Shown in pieces: positions 55,642 through 64,000 of a stretch of DNA of 64,000 bases. The number at the start of each line of letters is the position of its first letter. Positions within the stretch are counted from its first letter, which is position 1. Origin of the DNA: Pipra filicauda (Eukaryota > Chordata > Aves > Passeriformes > Pipridae); the NCBI RefSeq assembly GCF_003945595.2, contig NW_024104554.1:4447242-4511241 (forward strand), written 5' to 3'. Position numbers and translations under genes: made by a program. The notes beneath the pieces were generated by a model. The model saw nothing but the letters and a program-made list of their open reading frames with translations, did no database searches and was not told where the DNA came from.

Positions 55642-58465
55642 ATACAACTTTTTAAGTACCCCCTGATCTTTTCATGTCCATATCCTTTTCTATTACAACC
55701 ATGTTGCTGTATAGTCTACGTAATGGCACCACTTCAACTGTCATACCTTGTCTGTTGCACAAAGGTTTCAAAAGCTTCATTTGATACATTTCCAAAATGC
55801 TTTTTCTTGATCTATACAGTATTAATTTAGGACTAATATAACTTGATGTATTTAAGAATTTATGTGATACATTATATATTCAAGGATATATAAAAATTAA
55901 AATATAATTTGTATATATGTATATAATATATATATAGTTTCTTCTTTTCCCTTAGTTGTATGTAGATTTCTCTAACGGAATAGAGAGCTTTCACTCCAGA
56001 TGGAATAATCAGGTAAGCCAGAAAGCCACTTAAATTATAATATATTTGTAAATAATATATTTATTTGTGCATAATTTAATATATTATATATTATATGCAT
56101 TAAATATAGAATGTTTAATATATTATATAAAATATAATCATGGTAAGAGTTTGGTGGGACAACTGGGAAGCTAATCTGTAGGCATAGGTCTGGAATGCCA
56201 TCTGAAGCATTTCTTGAAGTATTCCCTAAATATTGAACCAGGTTTAATTGTGTAAGCATGAAATTCCCTCACAATGTAATCAAGAGGTAGTACATACTTG
56301 GTTAGAAAATAACAGCCCAGTGACAATAGGACCTTCTAACTGGCTTCTAACTGGTTGCTTGAGCTATACTCTAACTTCAGCAGTTCTTCCAAGCTCTCTA
56401 TTCATTTTTCTTTGATTTTTTTGGTAAGTTTATACAATGCAGATATTCTATCTTTTTCTATCCCCATATATTTTTCTTTTTAAAATTGTCTCTAATTCTT
56501 TTCATTGCTATAATTTCTCTTTTTAAAATTAGCTGTTTTTCTTTGATATCAATGCAAAAAATGGTCTAAACTTGATCTTCAGTTGCTTCAGCTGCATGCT
56601 TCATCACTGGCCTTTCTTGCTTTTCCTTTATTAATTTAATCTGAAATGCTGGTCTAGTAATCATCTACATTATGGACAACCTCTATTATGATCTATTCAT
56701 TAACCTCTCATTATCTTCATTCCTGACTTCCAAACTCTGCATAACTCCACTCTCATTATTGGCAATTTTCTCTGCAGTTTCTTAGCTTTGTCCTTGTCTC
56801 CTCTAAGTTGTGTCCCCTTCAGTTTATTGTTTTGTTCTTGTCTGTAGGCCCCAAAATTTGGGGAGTCTTTGGATGTCTGAATCAAGGGTGAACAACAGGT
56901 CAAGAGTCAAAGTGCTTGCAATCAAATAAACTCTCTATTAGGAATAGTCATGGAAATTTTTAAAGATTTTCAAAGATTCTTCACACTTCACACACACATC
57001 TTTTCTGCACAGTTAAAATACTTAGCATTTTTGGTTTCTGTAGTTCTCAAGGTGTTACAAAAGGTGGGTAGAGCTTGTTAGCCTAATTTTTAAAGTGCTA
57101 AGGTAGGGTAAACCTAGCATAAGTGGTGGCAAGATCAAGCAAGATCATATCTTGCGAAGGGTAAAATGGCAAAATAACAGTAGAAATTAGATTAGAATAT
57201 CAATTAGTATTGTAAACTCAGATTATCTACCTGGGAAGATAATCCCAGGTTAACGTTTCCTATCAGCTGTTCATGTCAACTTAAATACATCCTCTTTTAC
57301 TTTAAAGTAGAAAGTTATGAAAGCACTGCTCATCCTTCACTGGGATACAGTGATATTATACTCAGAGAAGCAGAGAGTATTCCTGTGTTCAAAGTTAAAA
57401 ATATTTTCCTTTCAAGATGCTGCCATGGAAGACAATCAGGATCAAAACTCACTGCTGAGCTCAGTAATAGAAGGGAGTACTTTCTTACAGTCAAAAGGCT
57501 TTTTTTTTCCTTCACTGCACCTGCAGATGAGATAGGTGAACCAATACTGGCCTTCAGATATATTAAATTATGTTTCATTGATGGCAAAATCCAGTTCCCA
57601 GCTAATATTCCATTTAGTAGATGGCTTAAAGTGCACCTTAATCTGCATCATGCCCCAGGTTTGACATTATTTGTGTAGGGCATCACAGGTTGATAGTATT
57701 TTTTTTCTGCTGACAGGCACAGTTCTCTTCTCCATTAAAGCTTATGGATATTTATAACTCAAAGTGTTCTTGTAGTAGCTGGTAATATAGAACACTTCTC
57801 TGCAGTCTACTATTTGACAGCTTCTATTTACTGAGATCTTACTGATGAGAACATCCACAGCTCTCTTAGTTACCAGATAATTGTACCAAGGTGATCCTGA
57901 TCCCTGAACTGAAGGAAGCAAAGAAACAAAAAGCTGCTTTCTCTGCCCAAATTCTTGTGTCAGATTCTTACTAGAAGTAATAGACACCACCTTACTCAGA
58001 TAAATAACAAATCAGTTCTAACTTCTTCACCATTTTTTCCTGTTTCTTCAAAATAAATGTAGACTTCCACCATCCCAGACAACAACACTGCCTACATAGA
58101 TACAAGTGAAAGTACATTTTCTTCATTCTTAAGAACATGGAAACAGTATAAAACTCCACTGCATTAAGAAGTAGAAAATTAGAATCAGAACAAGGGAATC
58201 ATTGGAAGGATCTTTGGATTATTTCATCCAACCTCCTACTCAAAGCAGGAATATTGCTAACACTAAATCAGATTCACTTTATCGTGTCCTGAAAACCCAT
58301 ACGAGTGGAAACTCCACAACTCCTCTGTGTAATCTTAGTGCTGTGCTGAACTACCATTTTTCAGCATTCCAGTGCTGGAAAATATATTCATAATGCCCTT
58401 CTTGAACCTCTCAAGCTGCAGTTTGTGGCCATTGCCTGTCAGCAAGTCCAGGTACAGAATGAATC
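55642..58465. other. Unique AT-rich DNA
   Basis: A (TA)-rich segment lies at about 55900-56130. No gene recognised. Confidence 0.4.
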
Positions 58466-59619
58466 ATAGAAAGACTTGGTTTGGAAGGGACCCTAAATAT
58501 CATCTAGTTCCAACCCTCCAGCCATTGGCAAGGGATACCATCCACTAGATCAGGTTGCTCAGGGCCCCTTCCAAACTGGCCTTGAACACTGACAAGGATA
58601 GGGCACCCAAAAGTTCTCTAGGCAACCTGTTCCAGTGTGTCACTACTCTCTGAGTAAAGAATTTCTTCCTAACATCTGATTTAAACCTGCTCTCTTTCAA
58701 TTTAAAGCCTGTCCTGTCACTATCTGCCCATATAAAAAGTCCCTCTCCCTCCTTTCTTATAAGCCCTCTTGAGGAACTGGGAGGCCACAATGAGATCTTC
58801 TCTTCTCCAGGTTGAACAACCCCATCTGTCTCATCCTGTCTTCATAGGATAGGTTCTTTCTGACAGGGACTCTCCAGTTTCTCCACATCAGCCTTGAATA
58901 AGGGGACCAAAAGCTGGATACAATGGTTGAGGTGTAGCCTCACAAGGTAGTAGTGAATAATAAGTTCCTTCAAAAATTCTCCTAACTTAAATCAGTACGC
59001 AGTTTGCCTCATCTCTAATGAGAACACACTGGGGCCTTAGATTCAGCCACGTATTTGCTACACCTCCATGGCCATTTGGTCAGCTCACAGCTGTACTGAG
59101 TTATTCTGTTCCAGAAACAGAACTTTGAACTTGTCAAATGTGAGCTGCATGGCCTTCCTTTTGGCCCAGTCCTCCAACATCTTAAGATGTCTCTGAATTG
59201 AAGTTTTAATATTTACTGTGTGAAACATTTACTTTGATTTAATATCTTCCACAGATTTACTGAGAATTCTTGTCTCATCATTGAGGTTGTTGACAAAGAT
59301 ACCAAATAGTCGTGGAGCCATTGTCACCCCACTGGGTCTAGTGCTGATTACCAGCTTCCACTGGACATCATATGACTGATTACTACCCTCTGAGCACAGA
59401 AGTCCAGCCAATATTAAACCTACCTAGGTGTACATTCATACAACTCATCCCTCTTCAATTTACATGTGAGAGTGCTGCTGAGGGCCCCAGCAAAGTTAAG
59501 GTGTATTACATCCACTATTGTCACTTCATTCACATCACTAGTCACTTTATCACTGAAGACAATTGATTTAATAAGCATGATCAGTCCTTGGTTAACCTTT
59601 GTTTCTTGTTCTTCAGTGT
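58466..59619 (-). mobile_element. Ancient CR1 LINE, 3' half, minus strand
   Basis: The tail complement (ATCATAGAAAGACTTGG) is followed by GGAAGGGACCCTAAATATCATC, the CR1 UTR, and the C-terminal RT codons (FKSDVRKKFFTQRVV on the minus strand). Further right the minus strand still shows decayed RT blocks: RLFGIFVNNLNDETRILSKS, equivalent to LFNIFINDLD...LSKFADD, and VTIVDVIHLNFAGALSS, equivalent to VDVVYLDFSKAFD. Catalytic residues are lost. It continues at 60191 beyond an inserted LTR. Confidence 0.85.
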
Positions 59620-60190
59620 TGTCATGGTTTAACCCCAACCAGCAACTAAGAACCACACAGTCATCACTCCCCCCACAGCGGGATGGCAGAGAGAATAAGA
59701 AGAGTAAAAGTGAGAAAACCTGTGGATTGAGATAAAGACAGTTTAACAATAAAACAACAAAAATAATAGTAAGGAAAAGGAAAAAGATAAGAGAGAGAGA
59801 GAAAATAAAACCCAAGAAAGGCAAGTCATAAAAATGAAAATGATTTCTTACCATCAACCGACCAATGCCCAGTCACTTCCCGAGCACTGGCCCCCCTGGC
59901 ATCCTCCCCCCCATCTTTATGTGCTAAGCATTATGCTGTATGATGTGGGATATCCCTTGGATCAGTTGGGGTAAGATGTCCTGATTGTGTCCCCTCACAA
60001 CTTCTTGTGCACCCCCAGCCTCCTCATTGGTTCGGAGGGGTGAGTAGCAGAAAATACCTTGATGCTGTGCAAGCACTGCTCAGCAGTAACAAAAACATCC
60101 CTGTATTATCAGCACTGATTTGATCACAAATCCAAAACATGGCTCCATATTAGCTACTCTTAAAAAACCTGTCTATCTAGACCCAGCACA
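59620..60190. mobile_element. Solo LTR of family Y inserted in the ancient CR1
   Basis: The 571-bp LTR runs from TGTCATGGTTTAACCCCAAC to CTAGACCCAGCACA, with near-identical 5-mers AGTGT (59615-59619) and ATTGT (60191-60195) at its edges. It is homologous to 14195-14759. A purine-rich internal stretch with a (GA)n run lies at about 59770-59800. The start sequence is typical of an abundant avian LTR group. Confidence 0.82.
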
Positions 60191-60850
60191 ATTGTTTAGA
60201 AATACCATCTAAGAATCTGTTTTCAGGGACTGAGATGAATCTGACCAGCCTGTAACTCCCAAATGGTTATTCCTGACATTTATATAGCTGGGCATATTAT
60301 TTTCATTTGTAAGAGACTTTTCCAGATTGCTTCAATTTCTTTGGCCACAGGTAAGTAGCAGCTTTACAATCACCCCAGCTGTGTGCTTCAACACTTTCAG
60401 ATGAATCTCACCCAGGCCCAGGGATTTTAGCACATCAGGATCCTTCAAGTAGCCCCTAACCTGTGACAATTCCACTCTTGACTGCTCTTCTCCTTCCCAA
60501 GCATGACTGGCTTGTGCAGTGCTCTGGTCTCAGGCTTTTCCTAGAGGGACTGAGGTAGGGAGGTGGAGAAGGCATCAAGTACTTTAGTTTTATCCATGTC
60601 ATCCATCACTGCGCTGTCTTCTCCCTTTCATCAACAGTGCCACATTTCCTCTGAACTTTTTGCTCTGAACATTTTTCTATCAGCAAGCTGACAGAATTTC
60701 TTCTTATTACTCCTTGTGTCACTGGGCAATTTTAAGTCTAGTTGGGCTTTGGCCTTCCATTACTCTGTGAGTAATGTTTCTCTCTCATATCCATCCTTCT
60801 TTGCAATTTCTTGTGTGCTCTCTAGGGTAGCTAATATCAATTTGATAATC
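60191..60850 (-). mobile_element. Ancient CR1 LINE, 5' continuation, minus strand
   Basis: Antisense CR1 RT sequence resumes after the LTR: AGCCTGTAACTCCCAAATGG, CACCCAGGCCCAGGGATTTT, and the TCAAGTAGCCCCTAACCTGTG block correspond to the region upstream of the catalytic RT domain. All frames are interrupted. The right limit is approximate. Confidence 0.75.
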
Positions 60851-60983
60851 ATGAAAAAACAATGGTTTCCTGTGTTATTGTATTGCTATTTGCATTGCAT
60901 TAGTTCTGTGCAGCCTGTGTTTGGTCACAGTTTATGTTCTTGTGCCATGTTTAATAAAGTAATAGCAGATTAACATAGATATC
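60851..60983. other. Short unique spacer before the RTE element
   Basis: Contains TTTAATAAAGTAATAGCAG and nothing else of note. It directly abuts the RTE 3' end at ATCATGGCT. Confidence 0.4.
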
Positions 60984-61020
60984 ATGGCTAGGCTTTGCGA
61001 ATGAAGATTTGGAAAGGGCT

Positions 61021-61650
61021 CTACCCACTTTTGTTACAAGAACGCTGGTGGCTAAAAAGGCCAATACGAGATAGGCACATCCAGTTGGAAAAGGCACAGC
61101 AGAAAGACTCCATAGGTGGTATATTCTGCAAGGCACGATTCTTTCTGCATTGTCTTTTCTCCTCAAGAGTGATCCTGTGTGCTTTCTCAAAAGAAGCAGC
61201 AGCGTTATAGATGGTGTGTCTCCAGGCCTCCCGATTGGAGGCCAGAGTAGACCAGTTATGTTGATCAATATGGCCAAGGCTGAGATGTTGTTTCAGGGAG
61301 TCCTTGTATCTTCTATTTGGGGCTCCTCTCGTGCAGCAGCTGGTGGCGAGTTCACCATAAAGCAAGATCTTAGGGACGCGGTGGTCCTTCATCCTTGAGA
61401 CGTGCCCTTCCCAGCGCAGCTGTGTTCTCAGCAACATGGCCTCAATACTCGTAACTGCTGCCTGTTCTAGAACAGATGTATTGGTCACATAATCTGACCA
61501 GTGGATGTTTAGGATTGTACGGAGGCAGCGTTGATGGAAGCGTTCTAGGAGAGGCAGGTGGTGGCGGTAGATGACCCATGATTCAGATCCATATGAAAGA
61601 GTAGACAGTACAATGGCTTTGTAAACACTGATCTTTGTACTTTTCTTCAA
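61021..61650 (-). pseudogene. RTE ORF2 C-terminal region
   Basis: An open 209-codon stretch with KKSTKISVYKAIVLSTLSYG, ESWVIYRHHLPLLERFHQRC, QLRWEGHVSRM and, near the end, SFCCAFSNWMCLSRIGLFSH followed by QRSC, then a stop. The final cysteine/histidine segment is a finger-like motif of RTE proteins. Compared with the copy at 6.0 kb (CCAFCNRIC) the second Cys is Ser here. It is separated from the RT by frame changes at about 61650-61900. Confidence 0.88.
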
Positions 61651-61868
61651 ATGTTTATTTCACCAAACTCTTTTATGGAGTTTTCCCAAAGCTCTATATG
61701 CCTTTGCTAACCTGTTGTCTATCTCTCTGTTGATCTTACCGTCCAAGGAGATGAGGCTACCTAGGTAATTAAACTGTTGGACTGATTTGAGCACTGATTG
61801 GCCAATGGTGATATGGGGATGATGGAAGACTTTCTGAGGTGCAGGTTGATAGAGAACTTCTATCTTCT

Positions 61869-62441
61869 TTAAGCTGACTTCCAGCCCAAAAACTCAGCAG
61901 TGTCTGCGAAGCAGGATGTTAAACACTGCAGAGCTGCTTCTGTGTGGGCGACAAGGGCGGCGTCATCAGCATAAAGCAGCTCCCGGACAAGATGATTTAA
62001 GGTCTTAGTGTGGGCCTTCAGATGCCTTAGGTTGAAAAGGCTTCCATCAGTACGGTATCGAATGTAGATGCCATCCTGATCATCGAGGTCTGCCATGGCC
62101 CTTTGGAGCATCATGCTGAAAAAGACTATGAATAGGGTTGGTGCAAGAACGCAGCCTTGTTTTACACCATTGGTTATTAGAAAGGGCTCAGAAAGTGCAT
62201 TGCCATATCTGACTTGGCCGTGCTGATCCTCATATAGTGAGATGATCATTTTAAGGAACCTGGGGGGACATCCTAAACGCTCCAAAATCTGCCACAGACC
62301 TTTTCTGCTCACAGTATCGAAAGCCTTGGTGAGATCAACAAAGGCTACATAGAGACCTTTATTCTGTTCGCTACACTTTTCTTGCATTGTCTGAGAACAA
62401 ACACCATGTCTGTGGTACTCCTGTTGGCTCTGAAACCACAC
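61869..62441 (-). pseudogene. RTE ORF2 reverse transcriptase core
   Basis: It shows LYVAFVDLTKAFDTVSRKGL, GNALSEPFLITNGVKQGCVL and LLYADDAALVAHTEAALQCL, so the palm Asp and both YADD aspartates are present. The frame is lost after about 61895: the copy at 30.5 kb has AAAAAGCTCAG where this has AAAAACTCAG, a 1-base deletion. A second 1-base difference (TTGCATTGTC versus TTGCAGTTGTC) shifts the frame at about 62385. The residues before MQEKCSEQNKG are therefore out of frame. Confidence 0.92.
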
Positions 62442-62487
62442 TGGCTTTCGAGTAGAATTCCTTCTGGTATAGCGGGTATTAGTCTGT

Positions 62488-62799
62488 TCAAGAGTATTCT
62501 TGCCAGGATTTTACCAGCAATGGAAGCAGAGTAATACCACAGTAATTTGAACAGTCTGATTTAATTCCTTTCTTTTTATATAAGGTGATGATGACTGCAT
62601 CTCGAAGGTCTGATGGTAGTTCACCTAGTTCCCAACAGCGCACTATAAACTCATGAAATTTAGCACGGAGTGCAAGGCCCCCATGTTTCCAGACTTCAGA
62701 TGGAATTCCATCAACCTCAGCTGCCTTGCCGATTTTCACCTGCTGTATGGCCTTGAGGGTTTCTCCTAGAGTGGGGGCAGTATCCAATTCATACTTCAC
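62488..62799 (-). pseudogene. RTE ORF2, N-terminal RT region
   Basis: The open segment reads QQVKIGKAAEVDGIPSEVWK, FIVRCWELGELPSDLRDAVI and ITLYKKKGIKSDCSNYCGIT, the standard block before the catalytic RT palm. In related elements the last block is NYRGITLL; an Arg to Cys change (CpG type) is seen here. It is continuous with the linker upstream apart from small indels. Confidence 0.88.
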
Positions 62800-62880
62800 C
62801 AGTTGTTGTGTGATGGACTGAATAGCTGAGTCTTGGACTGCATGGCTAGTGCTGAAAAGAGTCTGAAAGTGCTCAGACCA

Positions 62881-63369
62881 TCAATTCAGAATGGAGGTTT
62901 TATCTGTCAGAAGCATTTGACCATCAGCGCTGAGTAGAGGACTTTGAGCTTGATATGTAGGCCCGTATGCTGTTTTCAGGGCTTCATAGAACCCTCTGTG
63001 ATCACCTGTGTCTGTGCATAATTGTGTTTTTTCAGCTAGATCGATCCACCACTTGTTCTGGATGTCGTGGAGTTTCTGTTGGAGCTTGCTGCATGCAAGA
63101 CAAAAGGCTGCTTTTCTTAGGTGACAGGATGGCAGTGCAAGGTGTACTTGGTGGGTGGTTCTCTTCTTCCTCAACAATTCCTGGATCTTTTGGTTGTTTT
63201 CATCAGACCAGTCCTTGTTTTTCTTTAGGGAGAACCCTAAGGATTCTTCAGAGGACTGCAGGATGCTGTTTTTAATATGGTACCAGAGTGTTTCAGGAGA
63301 GGTATCTGTAGAATCTGTGGAATGGTTTTCGAGCCTAGTTTGAAGATTTGCCTGGAATTTGTTTCTCAC
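62881..63369 (-). pseudogene. RTE ORF2 linker between endonuclease and RT
   Basis: A 162-codon open segment with basic, coiled character: ESLGFSLKKNKDWSDENNQK, ELLRKKRTTHQVHL, DIQNKWWIDLAEKTQLCTDT and FYEALKTAYGP. This arrangement lies between endonuclease and RT in RTE elements. It ends at 62881 where an in-frame stop interrupts it. Confidence 0.82.
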
Positions 63370-63429
63370 TGTGGCTGATTGGAAGTCGTTAACTTGGAGT
63401 CTCTTCCTTGGGATACTGCCCCTTTAAGG

Positions 63430-64000
63430 TTTGAATTTAAGTTTGAAGTTAAACTTACAGCGCACAAGACGATGGTCTGTTTGGCATTCTGCACTGGGCA
63501 TCACACAGGTGTGGTGGACATCACGGACATCTCTCTGTCACACCAAGACATAACCAATGAGGTGCCAATGCTTAGATCTAGGATGCATCCAGGTTGTCTT
63601 CAGACTATTTTTCTGCTGAAAGATAGTGTTGGTGATGGTGAGCTGTTGCTCCACACAGAATTCTAGCAGAAGTTGACCATTATCATTGCAGCTTCCAACA
63701 CCATGCTTGCCTAATACTCCTTTCAAGGCTTCAAAATTCTTTCCTACTCTGGCGTTGAAATCATCAAGGATAATGATCTTATCATCTGCAGGAACCTTTT
63801 AGGTAAGGCGGTGCAGGTCAGAGTAAAATTTATCTTTTTCAGCAGGGTCAGCTTGGAGAGTTGAGACATATATACTAAAGAGGACAATGAGTTGCTTGTT
63901 GTGTAGTGGAAGGCGTAGGGAGATAATGTGGTCAGAATGACCTGTTGGCTTCATTAATCATGAAGCTGACTCCTGAGAGATGCTTTTCTGTCCTGGGTTT
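63430..64000 (-). pseudogene. RTE ORF2 endonuclease domain, C-terminal part
   Basis: Recognisable pieces on the minus strand are ILDDFNARVGKNF (the (G)DFN block with first residue Asp instead of Gly), KGVLGKHGVGSCNDNGQLLL and LKTTWMHPRSKHWHLIGYVL. The last block ends LIDYVL in intact relatives, so a conserved Asp is Gly here. Beyond about 63726 the frame shifts. The upstream part of the domain lies outside the window. Confidence 0.85.

Larger units (their letters stand above)
60984..64000 (-). mobile_element. Long RTE-clade LINE (AviRTE-like), runs off the right edge
   Basis: A minus-strand non-LTR retrotransposon: 3' UTR of only ~37 bp at 60984-61020, a C-terminal region, a reverse transcriptase, a linker and part of an APE-type endonuclease at the right edge. 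Domain order and sequence are RTE-like. RTE elements are absent from most birds but present in some lineages, where AviRTE has been proposed to be horizontally transferred. Small indels split the frame, so it is inactive. The 5' end and left target duplication are outside the window. Confidence 0.9.

Noticed and set aside
1..64000. CRISPR arrays, tRNA and rRNA genes
   Set aside because: No regularly spaced repeats and no tRNA-like or rRNA-like sequence were recognised; the DNA is vertebrate.

Overview
The window is AT-rich vertebrate nuclear DNA, almost certainly from a bird. The evidence is the repeat content: many CR1 LINEs ending in the avian/reptilian CR1 tail (tandem ATTCTATG-like octamers), several LTR families that resemble avian ERVs, and no bacterial operon features. 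It also carries an RTE-clade LINE. RTE elements occur patchily in birds (AviRTE, proposed to be horizontally transferred), which argues for a non-chicken lineage. All element and family names come from recognition of motifs, not from a search.

Layout. 1-12.6 kb is mostly single-copy. A CpG-rich block at about 11.78-12.55 kb looks like a promoter, and several exon-like segments with good splice signals lie on the minus strand to its left (about 9.5, 8.7, 3.2 and 2.7 kb). They suggest an unidentified minus-strand gene. A short RTE insertion at 6.0-6.3 kb has an unusual inverted duplication of its target. CR1 fragments sit at 3.5, 7.2 and 13.1 kb. 14.0-17.2 kb is a nest of LTRs: one outer LTR with perfect 5-bp target duplications, interrupted by a composite LTR and a third LTR. 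17.2-30.1 kb is AT-rich and nearly empty. 30.2-31.1 kb is an RTE fragment lacking both ends. 32.8-33.7 kb is another LTR of the outer family.

34.5-39.3 kb is a layered locus. An old repeat (second copy inverted at 40.8-41.1 kb) was invaded by a solo LTR, a CR1 tail and a 3.9-kb CR1. That CR1 was then hit by two solo LTRs of one family in opposite orientations, each with a 6-bp target duplication. 41-47 kb is largely unique, with one exon-like block near 43.1 kb. 47.3-49.1 kb is an ancient minus-strand CR1, 54.7-55.6 kb another LTR, and 58.5-60.9 kb an ancient CR1 split by an LTR. From 61.0 kb to the right edge is a long minus-strand RTE with recognisable endonuclease, reverse transcriptase and C-terminal cysteine/histidine regions, broken by small indels.

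No intact host gene could be named. All recognisable coding sequence belongs to LINEs and appears inactive. No tRNA, rRNA or CRISPR array was recognised.
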